From: Piromyces finnis
Lineage: Eukaryota; Neocallimastigomycota; Neocallimastigomycetes; Neocallimastigales; Neocallimastigaceae
Length of the DNA: 64,000 nt
Direction of reading: 5' to 3'
Assembly: GCA_002104945.1 (NCBI GenBank)
Contig: MCFH01000018.1
Span: 186,001-250,000, forward strand
The first letter of the stretch is position 1, and every line of letters starts with the position of its first letter. Positions 38,393 through 51,577 of this stretch are shown here, one piece after another. Position numbers and translations under genes: made by a program. A model generated the notes under the pieces. The model was not told the origin of the DNA. It ran no database searches and saw only the letters and a program-made list of their open reading frames with translations.

Positions 38393-38972
38393 TTAGTTAT
38401 TCATTTCATCAAATTCCATTTCAGTATTAATTGCATTATCATTAATATCGTTGGAATTGTCTGTTAAATTATTATTTATATCAATTTCAACTTCTGCATC
38501 AATATTATCTTCCTCTTCTTCCTCTTCTTCCTCTTCCTCTTCCTCCTCAACTTCCTCTTCCTCTTCTTCTTCTTCTTCCAATTCATCTAATCTTTGGTTT
38601 GTATTAATCTTTTTTTATATTTTTATATGTTAATATATTAATAGAATTGTTAAAACCTTAATATCAATATTAAGATATTATCAAATTTACCTCCATTTGT
38701 TTAATATCAACGGATGAGCTTCCTTTTTTTAGTGATGTAAGCTTTTTAATGATTATATTTTTATTTTTGTAGAAAATCAAATATAATTTTAGAATCTAAA
38801 AAATATAATAATTACATTATTTTTATATATTTTTTTCAATAATTACAGCTGCTTTATATCTTGCTTCTTCTGCATCTAACAATTCTAACTCCTCTTCTCT
38901 TGATAAGCGATAATTCCAAAATATTGTACAAGAAGGAAAATCTAATGAAGGAAAATAATAATTATTCGACAT
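38393..38972 (-). CDS. Small acidic protein with Glu-rich tail, 3 exons, 148 aa
   Basis: Exons on the minus strand are 38972-38847, 38795-38691 and 38608-38393, in phase 0 with GT-AG ends, introns 51 and 82 nt. The N terminus (FPSLDFPSCTIFWNYRLSRE) leads into a charged, probably helical region (EEELELLDAEEARYKAA, then a Lys-rich exon 2). Exon 3 is dominated by a Glu run encoded by GAA/GAG triplets (38512-38580), followed by an Asp/Asn-rich end. The acidic tail resembles that of chromatin- or ribosome-associated proteins, but I do not recognise the family. The conserved-looking first two exons and clean splice joins argue that it is real. Confidence 0.65.
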
Positions 38973-39314
38973 TTAATTGAAAACGACTTTTTTTTGTAAA
39001 ATATTAAAGCATGAGATTTCGCGTTATTTATTTATATTATTATAAGGATAAGCTGTATATTTATTTTATTTATTTTACTAATTTCTATATTAATATATAT
39101 TTATATTTCAATAGCTTTTATATTTGATCTCTATTATTGTTTTTACTATTAAAATAAAATTGATAGTAATTACTAATACTAATAAATTTAAAAAAAAAAT
39201 TTAATTAAATTCATATAAATTAAAATTAATATTTACCAAATATTTCATAATTAAAAATTATTTTTTTATATTTTTATATAGTATATTATATAAATTATTT
39301 GGATGTAAATAAAA

Positions 39315-39389
<75 letters not shown>

Positions 39390-39743
39390 ATGAATGAATG
39401 AATGAATAAATAAATAAATAAATGAATAAATAAATAAATAAAAAACCAAACTGATTATTTTAAAACTATTAAAAAAAAATAATTATTTTATTTGTAATAT
39501 TTATTTAATGATAAAAAATTAAATATTGTACAAGAATAGTTTTATTAACATAAATAAAATTTATATATTATGAAAGATTAAGATAATATTTATTTTTTGG
39601 TTATAAAATACTTTTCAAAAATTTTATATTGAAATATACTTTTTAATATTAATATTATTATATAATTATATTACTGGTATTATTAAAATGATTATATATA
39701 TTGTTTTAATATTATTTTATATATTATTATTTTGATTTCTTTT
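38973..39743. other. Spacer with (AAAT)n array
   Basis: It contains a tetranucleotide array at 39312-39443 and AT-rich DNA. No gene is supported. Confidence 0.65.
39312..39443. repeat. (AAAT)n microsatellite with AATG variants
   Basis: About 32 tetranucleotide units with a block of AATG variants near 39391-39405 and again at 39422. Confidence 0.92.
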
Positions 39744-40959
39744 TTATGTGTGAAAGAATTTTACACCCATTTCATCACTATTAGAACCACTAAATATTTG
39801 AGCTTTCTTTTGTTTTACCAATATTTCTAATGATTTTTGTAAAGTATCTTCATCCAAACCTTGAAAATCTAAATAAAATAATAAATAATAATAATAATAA
39901 TAATAATAAATAATGATAAATGAAGAATTCATTATATACTATTTTGTATATAGGTTTTTGAAATAGATTCTTTACCATCTTCATTTGACATGTCACCATT
40001 TAATAATTCATAGTAAGTACATATAGAATTTGTAAGACCATTATCAAATATCTTTTTTTTTTTTTTTTTTTTTATTAAGAAATTTACACATTATATACAT
40101 TATTAAACTTATGATAATTTTTTAATATATGTTTAAAAATTCAAAATAAAAAAATTGATTATTACCCATTTGTATATTAAATTTGCCCATTCGTCATATG
40201 TTCTCCACAATATTGAGCATTTGTCCTTTATTCTATCTTTCCATGTTGCATTTCCTGTTATTTTTAATGTTTAATGAATTTTATATTTATATTATTTATT
40301 ATTTACTTAATTTGTTATTTTTATCAAAAATTATTGGTATTTATCATGCTTATAATTCATACCTCTTTTCACTAATTCATCTAAAACAATTCTAATTTTT
40401 TCTTCATCGAGTTGTCCTATTGAATGTTGAATAATGAAAAAAGTATTTATATAAATAAATTGTAAAATTTTACCAATATATGTTTAATGATGAGAAAATA
40501 TTTACTTTGAATTTTTTTATTAGTAAAGAGATCTAATTTTCCAACACTTTCAGATACTGAAAGTGATGTTATTTTCATTTTTCTGAAATATGATAATGCT
40601 AAATTACTCCACATTTGGAGTTGTTTTTCTCTAGTAGTGAAATTTGGTTGAATACTAATAAAAAAAGTTAAATTTTAATATCATTATACAATTAATAATG
40701 ATATTATAAATTTATTGAAAAAAGAGTAATGATAATATCGATAACATTTTTTAAATAAAATATTATATTTTAATTTAAATGCATTATTAATAGTAATACA
40801 TGTATATGTGTTGAAAAATATGTAAATATAATATTTGAAATTTTTGAAAATAAAATTTAAAAAGTATTATGAATTAAAATTGTAGAACATATATATAAAA
40901 TATTTAATTTACGTATAAAACGGGGGAAAATCATAAATAGATGGAAATTGAAAAGACAT
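39744..40959 (-). CDS. VPS25: VPS25, ESCRT-II subunit, 6 exons, 179 aa
   Basis: Exons on the minus strand are 40959-40913, 40654-40506, 40416-40363, 40254-40166, 40051-39976 and 39868-39744. All junctions are GT-AG and in frame, and the length is close to human VPS25 (176). The N terminus has the proline-rich FPSIYDFPPFYT that binds the other ESCRT-II subunits, followed by QPNFTTREKQLQMWSNL (winged helix 1). Winged helix 2 includes LDEELVKRG-like and ATWKDRIKDKCSILWRTYDE segments, and the end carries GDMSNED, then FQGLDEDTLQKSLEIL. ESCRT-II sits on endosomes and links ubiquitinated cargo sorting to ESCRT-III, with Vps25 binding Vps20. The ESCRT-III ATPase VPS4 is also in this window (from 56477). 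Confidence 0.93.
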
Positions 40960-42188
40960 TTTTTTTATTTGAATGTAAAGATTATTTTATTTTATTTTAA
41001 ACTTTTATGTTATAAAAGATATTTAATTAAATTTTTTCGATATTTATTATTCATTTTATAATATAATTTATTTGTTATTATTTAAATTAAAACATTATCA
41101 ATACATTACGTTACATTACATTAGGTGATATTTTTTTTTAATTAAATAATAAACAAGTATCTTAAGAAATAGAATAGATAATGAATAATAAATAATAAAT
41201 AGAGAAAAATGAATAATGAAAAAATAATTTACTTTTAGTAATACATTAAATATATTTTAAAATAATTAGTAATTATTTTTATTTAATCGTCAGTTATTTA
41301 CTCTACTATTAATTATTAATAATAAAGATTGAAAAAAAATCTAAAACCTCTCAATTTCTCAAGGAAGTTAATTAAAAATTTGTTAAAGCTTTGTGATTTT
41401 AAAATTAATAATTTAAAATTTCAAATGATTAATTAAAATTTTATTTTTAATAATTGTTATTATTAATCTTTATATTAAACTTTATTTATTATTAAAATTA
41501 ACTCAATTCAATTTAATTAGGCCAATGGCTTATTTAAAGCAAGATTTATGTTATATCTTTAAAGGATGAAAAATTAGCTCTAATTTAATATGTTATTAAT
41601 TCTAATAATTATGAAGAAATTCTTTTTCTAGGATCATCGTCAATTTATGTAATTGATAAAGATTTTGGGTTTATCGATTCGTATATTAAGTATTCTAAAA
41701 TCATAGTTTATTATCATAAAATTCATTATTAGATATATGCATTTTACATTATAAAATATAATATAATATAATATAATAAAATATAATAATGATCTAGTTA
41801 TATATATATTAAAATTATCATCAACTATATGTTTAACTTAACACTAGCTTACTAATTTACTTTTATTTTAATGTAGAGATTGATGTTAATATATTTAACT
41901 TTGATATATGTATTACATATTAATAAATAATATATTAAATCGAGATATCTTATTTTAGATTGATAATATTTTCTTATGCTTAAAAAAAAAATAATAATAA
42001 TAATAATAAAATAATAGATAAAGGTATTAAATTAAATGTATAAATATATAACATATAGTAAACATAATTTAAATTATTAAAACAATATATATTGGTTTTA
42101 ATACAAAAATTTGAGTTTTACAATATAATTTTAAGTTTTTGTATTTAGGATATAAATATATATTATTAAAATGAAGAAAACTATTTGA
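40960..42188. other. AT-rich spacer with possible coding relic
   Basis: Mostly A/T. At 41520-41740 composition is less biased, and a broken frame reads EEILFLGSSSIYVIDKDFGF after an in-frame stop. This may be the remains of a gene, but no family is recognisable. No intact gene is supported. Confidence 0.45.
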
Positions 42189-43568
42189 TTATACAACTTC
42201 TACTACAGTTGTTTCTTTATTTTTTCCAAGTTTTCTATATATAGTAAAGTACATTGTTATATATGAAGCCAATCCACCTAGAGTATTTGATATTGGTTCT
42301 GCAATAAAAACACCATTTACACCCATTCCTAAATATGGCAATAAAAATGTTAATGGAATAACAATAATTACTTTTCTTAATAATGAAAAAAATATAGCTT
42401 GTTTTGCTTTACCAAGGGCTTTAAAAATTGATTGTGCTGAATACTGAAGTGACATAAATATAAAACCAAAGAAATAAATACGTATTGCAGGAACACCAGA
42501 ATTAAGTAATTTCGTTTCGCTTGAAAACATTTTAAACCATAAAGTAGGAAATACTACAATTAATAACCATGCTATACCTGTATATAACAAACCATAAAAT
42601 GTATTGAATTTAATTGCCGATTTTACTCTATTATATAATTTTGCTCCATAATTAAAACCCATTACAGGTTGTGAGCCATTAACAAGTCCTGAAATGGGTA
42701 ATTGTATAATATCACGAATAGAATTCATTACAGTCATGATTCCTACATATACATCACCACCATATATTTTTAAAGTTGAATTGCATGCTGCTTGCACAAA
42801 ACAATTTGTTCCTACCATTACAAAATTTGAGGTACCAAGTTTACAAATATCTCCTGATATTTTAGGATTAAAACGTATATTTTCTTTTTTTAATTGAATC
42901 GGAATATTCTTTTTTACTAAAAAGATCAATATCCAAATTGCTGAAACAATTTGACTAATAATTGTTGCAAGAGCAGCACCTTTAATTCCCCAATTTAATA
43001 CAAATATAAATATAGGATCAAGAATAATGTTTATTACCGCACCTATTACTGTAGTAAGCATTCCAATTTTTGGATAACCTTGTGCTGGTATATAACCATT
43101 GAGTCCTGTATTTAACATTGCAAAAATTGTTCCAGCAAAGAAAACATTTAAATAATCTGCAGCATATATATATGAATTATCACTTGCACCGAGAAGATAA
43201 AGGATAGGTTTACAAAATATATATCCTAATATTGTTAGAAATACAGAGCTTACTAATAATAAAAAACAAGATGTTCCCAAAATACGTTCTGCTTCATCTT
43301 TTTTACCTGCCCCATTAGCAATAGAAAACAATGGAATACCTCCTAAACCAAATAGGGAAGCAAATGCAACAATAAATGTAATAACTGGAAATGTTAAACC
43401 AACACCAGTTAAAGCTAAGCTATCATTACCATTCATATGCCCAATATAAACTCTATCAATAACATTATATAAAAGTTGAACTAATTGAGCTAACATTAGT
43501 GGAATTGCCTGTGCTAAAATGATTTTCCATATTGGTCCTTCTCCAAAATTTTTTTTTAAATCCTTCAT
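42189..43568 (-). CDS. MATE-family multidrug/cation antiporter, bacterial type, intronless, 459 aa
   Basis: Twelve predicted membrane helices in two halves are characteristic of MATE exporters, which use Na+ or H+ gradients to expel drugs and metabolites. The N-terminal GEGPIWKIILAQAIPLMLAQ and YNVIDRVYIGHM, the LNGYIPAQGYPKIGMLTTVI region and the second-half ISGLVNGSQPVMGFNYGA are typical of the MepA/NorM-like bacterial subgroup rather than the eukaryotic SLC47-like one. There is no intron, whereas nearby housekeeping genes have 3-10 exons. Length is normal for the family and no lesion is seen. The gene stands alone between spacers of 1.2 and 5.9 kb. I infer horizontal acquisition from bacteria followed by codon amelioration; substrate unknown. 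Confidence 0.92.
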   Translation of the reverse strand: MKDLKKNFGEGPIWKIILAQAIPLMLAQLVQLLYNVIDRVYIGHMNGNDSLALTGVGLTFPVITFIVAFASLFGLGGIPLFSIANGAGKKDEAERILGTSCFLLLVSSVFLTILGYIFCKPILYLLGASDNSYIYAADYLNVFFAGTIFAMLNTGLNGYIPAQGYPKIGMLTTVIGAVINIILDPIFIFVLNWGIKGAALATIISQIVSAIWILIFLVKKNIPIQLKKENIRFNPKISGDICKLGTSNFVMVGTNCFVQAACNSTLKIYGGDVYVGIMTVMNSIRDIIQLPISGLVNGSQPVMGFNYGAKLYNRVKSAIKFNTFYGLLYTGIAWLLIVVFPTLWFKMFSSETKLLNSGVPAIRIYFFGFIFMSLQYSAQSIFKALGKAKQAIFFSLLRKVIIVIPLTFLLPYLGMGVNGVFIAEPISNTLGGLASYITMYFTIYRKLGKNKETTVVEVV

Positions 43569-44354
43569 TTTTATTAGGTATAATATTTTTTTTTGTAAAA
43601 TTCTTTTATTTATCTAATCACTAAGTCTCTTTAATTAAATATTATATATCATATATATAAAACTTAATAGTTTTAACTTTTTATTTTAACTTTAATATTG
43701 TAAGAATTCTAGAATAAATATTATAATTTGTTTTATGAAATTTCAATTTTTTTTTTTGAATAAATTATATTAAATAATTATACATTATAATATTCTATAT
43801 AAATGATTATTTTACTAAATTTTTCTTTTTCTTTTTTTCTTTCTTTTTTTTTTTAATTTATGAGAATTAAGTAATTAATACTTTTTTTTTTTTTTGAAAG
43901 TTATCTTTTTTAAAATTTTTTTGTAATTTTAAAATTTTTTTATTGATTTTCATCAATATATTATTAACAAAAAATAATTGGTTGGATATTGTGATTTCAA
44001 TTTCAATTTGTATTTCCTTTTATTGGATTGAATGTAAATTTTAAATTTAATATTTTTTAATGTATTTGTAAATTTCCTACTAAAATACTAAAATTATATT
44101 AAAATAATATTTACATTAATGTATTTTTTTAAAAAAAGTTAGCATATATGATAAAAAAGGATAGAATAATAATAATATTTAATAATATAATTATAGAAAA
44201 TATTATAATTTATATGTATAGAACTCCATAAGAAGTCTACTTTAAATAAGCTATACTATTTTACTATTAATATATTTTATTATTAATATTGATAATAAAG
44301 TACTTAGCAAAAATTTTTAAAAACAAAAAATATCAAATAATAGATCATAAATTA

Positions 44355-44402
<48 letters not shown>

Positions 44403-47400
44403 GGTTTTATATTTTTTGATTTTTTTTAATAGCAATAAAATGTAATTACATTTATACTATCTATTATATTTATATTTATAATTAATGAATTATATGAATA
44501 AATTTAAACTATGAAATGTGGCTAATTATATTACTAAAAACTATTGTTTATGAATATTCTTAAAACATATTACAAATTATTATTAATATATAATTACTTT
44601 CCAATATGCATTAATAATAAATGGTAATAAATGAATAAATGAATAAATCTACCAATTTAATACCTTCTTAAATTAAATATATAATAAATAATTATGTTTT
44701 AAATTGGAATAAATAGAATATAAAGTATAATGCTTTCAATATTATGACTGTGTTATAAAAAATTTCATTGTATTAGCGTTATATTTAATGAATGCAATAA
44801 ATTATATATATATAAATAAGAAAATACTTTAATAGTAATTTAATTATTTTATAATTTTTTTTTTAAGTATAAATTCTTTCATTAATTAAATATTATATAT
44901 AAATAAGAAAATACTTTAATAGTAATTTAATTATTTTATAATTTTTTTTTTAAGTATAAATTCTTTCATTAATTAAATATTATTTTAAATATAATTTAAT
45001 TTATTCATTTATTATTCTTATTTAAATATTAAAATAATGACTGTAATAAATATATATATAAAAACATCTTATAATTAATAGTTACATTAATTATTATTGT
45101 AATTTAATATATTTTCTTATAATATTTATAAATAATACAATAATTTCTTATATAAAATCTGAATATGATATAATTATCTTTTTTTACATTCAAAATAAAT
45201 TAATAAAACTGTCTATTTTTATTTATTTCAAAAATATATTTTATGAAAGAGTTTTTTTAATTTTTATATTAATTAAAATTATAAATTTAATATAGATCTA
45301 TCATTAATATAAAAAACTTTAATTATTATTAAAATATTTCTATTTTTTTAATTTAAATTAAAAAATAGAAATATTTATTTACTTAGCATTAATTCTTATA
45401 AAGCGATTATAATTATATTAAAATTTTGTAATATATACTATACATTATTAATTTATATGTATTATTATAGTATAATATTCTTCATTATTAATTTTTATTA
45501 ATATTATTATAATTTTAGTATTTACTTAATCATACTGCTAAAACTATTTTATTAGTTTGGGAAATATAAATAACAGAAAGAGTTTACATTATTGCTTTTT
45601 ATAGTTATAATTTTATTAAATTTTTAATAAATATTTCTTAAGCTTTCATACTTTGCTTTAAATTTTTACTTGCTTTGTATTTGGTCAGTTTAATATTGAA
45701 GGTAAAACAATAAAATGTTCGGATGGCGCAATTAATGATCGTTTAGTGGTCAGTATGTATTCAATAACAAAATGACAATTACAATGATATTATCAAAACT
45801 AATTAATATTCTAGATAAGACTAAGTAATTTGTTATATCTGTATTATTTATTCCATATAGTAGCTGTATTCATTAAATGGTTGTGTATTGCAACAGTTAA
45901 TAAATCTATTGATATTTTTTTATTTTAAAATCTAAGAAAAAAAATAAACTTTTAAAAAGTAAATACAGAATCATTTAGGTTAATGGATACTGTTAATTGA
46001 ATAATCAATATTTTTACTGCATAATAGTAGGTGTTAAATTTTTTATACTGTAATAATAAATTAATAAATAATTAAATAAATTTATAAAATTTAATTTATG
46101 TTTTTTTTGGAATTAGTGATTTGTAAAATTAAAATGTTAATTATCACCATTTTGTTATTTTTTTTTACTTTAAATAATAATAAAAATAACAAATGATAAT
46201 ATATTTTTAAACAACGTGTATATACTCTAATATAGAAACTATATACTTGGTTTACCAAGTATTAGTCTAAAGGTGTACATATCTAGTTGGCATAATATTT
46301 TTTTTTATCATATTGGTGACAATTGTAGAATAAACTTTTTTGATATTGAAATGTTATAATAACTTTAATAATAGAATTATAAAAGTATTTTATTTTTTTA
46401 ATAAAATATATCTTATATTTGATATAATATATATATGTAGATAAAAATAAAGTTCTTTTTTTTTTTTTTTTATAATATTTTTTTTATTAAATATAATTAT
46501 AAAAAATTATAAATAAATATATTCAGTGTATTAATTGATGGAAATTATAATAATAAAAGAATATATTATAGAGGTTTTCTAAATTTTATAATTAAAATTT
46601 TCAAATTGGAGGATATTATTAATGATATTATTTAAAGTTATATACTTTAACTCTATATTTAAAACTTTAAATTATAAAAATTATTATTAAAATATAGAAA
46701 AGTAAAAAACAGTACTATAGTACTATAATATTATTCATAAACTTTGTTTATAATTATTATAAACATAGTTACAAATTGATATTGATTACAGAAATATTTA
46801 TGAAATTTTACCATTATTGTATTTATAATGGTAAAGTTTGAATGTAAAGTATAATTAAATTCAATATAATATCATAATATCATAAATCTAAATATTTTAC
46901 TTAGAAATATATTATAATAATTAGAAATAACTAAAGTAGCGATTTTTTTTGATTATTTAATATGACTAGTTTCAATTATTATATATTAAAAATTAACATC
47001 TAAATAAATGAATATATATTTTAAATTTAAAATAAAAACTATAAAAATATCTTTATTTCTATTTTATAAAAATAATTGAACTTTATTTTTAAAAACTTTT
47101 TATTTTTATTTTATCTCACATTAATATTAAATTTAAGTTAATTATCAATTATATTTAGTAATTTCATATTTGATATATACTCAAGTTTTTTTATTTTATT
47201 TTAGTTATAGTACAATTCATCATAATAATATTATATAGATATATAGATATATTATTATTTAAAGTAATAATTAATTATTTGCATTAATTTTATACAAAAT
47301 AATCTTTATAATTTTTTTTGAAATATAGAATTGTATTGTTTAACCTTTTTATTTTTTAATATGAAATTATATTAGCACTAAATTATCCATTTCTTTTATT

Positions 47401-49436
47401 TATTAAATGATAATTATTAAATGTGACACCACTACATTAATTATATTTGAATATTAAATCAAAATCATAATTAATATAGTAAATTCATTTTTTAAATTCA
47501 AATTTAAATATTAGGAAAAATATTTTGTATTAAAATATAGAAAGTTTTTTTTTGTTAATTAAAAATACAACACATTTGTTTTTATTATTTATTAAAATTT
47601 ATCATTAATCTACTTTTTTTATTATAAAGTTATAAAGAGATTCTATTAGATAAATATTATTTATATTTAATAACATTATAATTATTAAATTATAATTATC
47701 AACATAAATGTAATAATTAGATTATGTATAAGTGTAATAAATTGTAATTTTTTTTACTATAATTATTTTAGTCAATAGTTTTTAATGAAATATATTGTTT
47801 AATTATACTTAATTTTTACTTCATATTTAATAATTTATAAAGTAAAATTTATTTAATATATAATATTAAATTATTATATACATATCAAATAACACCTTAA
47901 TTTTTTATTTTTTTTATTTGATAAATATAGTTTTAGTAAATATTAATATTAATATATATTTTATTTATATTTATTCCCACATACACATACATAACATACA
48001 TATACACTAAAACTATACAAAATCTGATTTAATATTATTTGTACTTTTTATTCTTTTTTATTTATTTATTTAGTTTTTAATCATTACTATTTTAATTTAT
48101 TATTTTATTATTATAGAATAATTTCAAATATATGAAAAATAAATCATGAATATAAATATAAAACCACAAAACGAAATTTAAATGTTCGTTTATTTTAATC
48201 TTATTAATAATAAAAAAAAATAACTATTTATATATATTATTTATCTTTATTATTATATACAAAAGATAGAAATATTAACAATAATAAAAAAAAAACTATC
48301 ATAAAAAACTATCCTCTAAATTCATTCAGAAAATATATTTACGCAAGAACTTTCGTAACAGTGTTTTTAAGAAACGAAAAACAAGTACAAAAAAGAAAAA
48401 AAAAATAAATAAAAAAATAAAAATAATAAAAAAAAAGAGAAATAAAATAAATAAATATATACATACTTAATTATATTATACAAACAAACAGGAATACAAT
48501 AAATATTATATGTATTTTTTTTTCAATTATTATTACACTATCCTTTATAATTTATCAATTTAGTTCGAAAATAAATGATATTTATATTTTAATTCAATTC
48601 AATAAAATTTTTTCTATACAAAGATATATTATTTGGATATCCTTTAAAAAAGATTATATATATAACTTATACGAAAATTAAAAAACAACAATAATAACAA
48701 GAACAAAATAAAACAAAAAAAAAAAAGCAAAAACAATAACAAATCACCATAACTAATATATTAATATATAACACATTTCTCATTTTAAAAGTATTTTATT
48801 TTTTTCATGGACAGAAAGTTAAAAAAAAAGGTTATTACCAAATTTATTTTTATTAATATTACTATATAGTATTATTACATTTTAATAAATGTCGAAGAAC
48901 TTCTTTTTTTAAGTATTGTTGTTAATTATCTTAATGAAAAATATTATTGTAACAATTAAATTATAAATAATTATATATAATTTAATATTTTCATAAATCG
49001 AAAGATTTGTATATATAAAAGTAGTTCATAATACTAATAATAATATAATATTTATATATACATATTTATAATACTACAATCAAATATTATATATTATATG
49101 TTATTATTAAAATAATCAACATTTTATTTTCTAACCAAAAAAAAAAAAAAAAGAACAATAATTTAAGGATTAATATTAGTTAATTATAGTGGAAAAATAA
49201 TAAAAAATAAAAACATAATTTTTTCATATTCATTTAATATCTATAAATATTTAAAGATAATATAACATCTATTTTACAAAACAAAATAATTTAAGAAACC
49301 AAAAAAAAAAAAAAAAAAAATAAAAAAAAAATATATATATATACACATACATATATTATAAGGAAAAAATTATAAAACAGGAGCTTTTACTAGAATATAA
49401 TAAGCAAAGATAATAAAGTAATAGAATTTCGAAAGA
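43569..49436. other. 5.9-kb gene desert
   Basis: Nearly pure A/T with no supported gene. It contains an (AAAT)n tract (44356-44402), an 87-bp tandem duplication (44804-44983), and a short less-biased segment at 45680-45790 in which one frame reads FGQFNIEGKTIKCSDGAIND, possibly a coding relic. The last 500 bases are A-rich and are probably the promoter and 5' leader of the RapGAP gene. Confidence 0.55.
44804..44983. repeat. Tandem duplication of an 87-bp unit
   Basis: Two head-to-tail copies beginning with TATATATAAATAAG (44807 and 44894) are identical over nearly their whole length, which implies a recent duplication. Confidence 0.9.
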
Positions 49437-51577
49437 ATGTCGTCATCATTATTAGTTAATGATTCAAACTCAGATTTTAGACCATTAAAAACACAACCTG
49501 GCTCAAAAATAACGAGTGTACAGGAATCTTTATTACAAGAATGTGAAAAGGATATAATATGGTATCGAGATAATTTTTTTGGAAAGGGTGAGTTTAATTA
49601 TATTTTATAGATATAGATAGTTATTATATAAAATATATAAAACCAAAATTTTTTATAAAAGTAGCAATATAAAAGCAATCTAACACTAAAATAACAATAA
49701 AAAAATATTAAATTTGTGACAAGAAAAATAATTATAATAATGATAGTTATAGTTATTATTAGAAAAAAAGAAAAGTCAATATTTTATTAATATTCAAATT
49801 TATTATATTGAATATATTAATAAATCAATTCTTGTAATGATAATATAATAGCACATGCAAATTTTTTGGGAGGAGAAACACCTGTTGGTCCAGTAGCTTT
49901 ATCAATAATAAAGGACGGAAATTCATATAAAATATTATATAGAACAAAACAGGTAATATGATGATAATTATTAGCATGCTATATTTTTATCAGTTAATAA
50001 AATCTATGTTAGAAAAACCTTAAAATTTTTATTAAAAAAACAATAACAATGATTTAATATAAAAATAGGGGTGTGAAAGATTAGGAATAGGTTCTGATAA
50101 TGTTCGAATTCAATGGTATAGAAAGTTAATAGGTCTGGGACCAACATTACATAATGTAATAAGAGCAGTATCAGCAAATATACCAATAGATATGTTAAAA
50201 CAATGCAAAAATCCAAATATACCAAATGAACTTTTAGCCATGGAAGAAAGACAAGTAAGTTTTATCAGTAATAAAAATTAAAATTAATAATTATAATATT
50301 AATAATGTAAACCATACAAATATTAATATATATAACTTTTTATTTGAATAGGTAATTAAAAGTTATAAAATTGGGGTTGCATATTTAAAGGAAAATCAGT
50401 GTACTGAATCAGAAATGTTTTCTAATCAATTTGGTAACTAAAAATATATATTTAAATAATCTATATATTATTAAAAAGTTTTTTTTTTATTTTATTAAAA
50501 AGAAAGGCTAACTTTTAACTTTTATTTTTAATTATTAACCATTAATAAATTATTGTAGAAAATGCATCTGAAGATTATAAACAATTTTTAAATTTTTTGG
50601 GAGAAACAATAGAATTAAAAGGATGGAAAGGTTATAGAGCAGGATTAGATGTTAATGGTATTTAAAATAAACAATAGTATATTTATTAATTATTATAATT
50701 ATTATGAATAATATAAATAATTCCTTTTTCAAAAAAATATGTATATGTATGATAATTATTACTTATTAATGTTTAATTAATATTAAATATTGATTTTTAG
50801 AGGGTCAAACCGGTTTAAATTCTGTATATACAAAATGGCAAGGATATGAAATAATGTTTCATGTGGGAACACATCTACCTTATAAAGTTGGAGATCCTCA
50901 ACAGGTTGACTTTCATAAAAATACACAATCAATAATAAAAAATTATATAAATTACAGAAATCTTAAAAAAATCTTTAATATTTTTAATTTTTATTTATCA
51001 TTAACCTATAATATTTGTAAATATATAAATAATGAAATAATAGTTGGAAAGAAAAAGGCATATTGGTAATGATATTGTTGTAATTATATTCCAAGATAAA
51101 GGAACAAAACCATTTGATTTAAGTACAATAACTTCTCACCAAAATCATATTATTGCTGTTGTTCAACCTTATAACGATAATCAATATAAGTACGTATAAT
51201 AAAACAATTTTATTATTATAAAAAGTCATATCTTTATATGTAATAAATTATACTAAAAATATTATATTTATATTTCAATAAATATTTTAGATTAACTATC
51301 TGTACAAGAAATGGTGTACCACCATTTAATCCACCGATACCGGAACCAGCTATAATGAACAGAGATTCTATATCAAGAGACTTCTTCTTACATAAATGTA
51401 AAAATAATAATATTACTATAAATATAATATATAAAAATACTGAAATATTTATATTTTGAATTAGTGGTAAATGGTGAACGTGCAAGCTATAAAGCACCTG
51501 GTTTTGCTTCTAAATTATCAAGAACAAGAGCAGTACTTCTAATGGATATTATTGGAAGATATTCTTCAAAAAAATAA
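49437..51577 (+). CDS. RapGAP-domain GTPase-activating protein, 9 exons, 362 aa
   Basis: Exons are 49437-49587, 49852-49952, 50069-50254, 50352-50433, 50559-50657, 50801-50904, 51044-51189, 51291-51397 and 51465-51577. All joins are GT-AG and in frame. The protein is almost only a Rap/Ran-GAP domain: WYRDNFFGK plus AHANFLGGETPVGPVALSI, the middle segment HVGTHLPYKVGDPQQ, the catalytic helix LERKRHIGNDIVVIIFQ (Asn about residue 250 is the expected catalytic Asn thumb), then TICTRNGVPPFNPPIPEPA and LVNGERASYKAPGFASKLSR. Such proteins speed GTP hydrolysis on Rap-like small GTPases that control polarity and adhesion. No GoLoco, PDZ or C2 domain is visible, so it is a minimal form. The first exon joins GKA where the family usually has GKE. 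Confidence 0.9.

Noticed and set aside
39312-39443. CRISPR-like or satellite array
   Set aside because: The unit is four bases with no spacers; it is a plain microsatellite. No CRISPR array is present in the window.
50854-51069. Open frame reading through RapGAP intron 6
   Set aside because: The 139-nt intron is not a multiple of three, and the conserved LERKRHIGND segment follows only after splicing 50904 to 51044.
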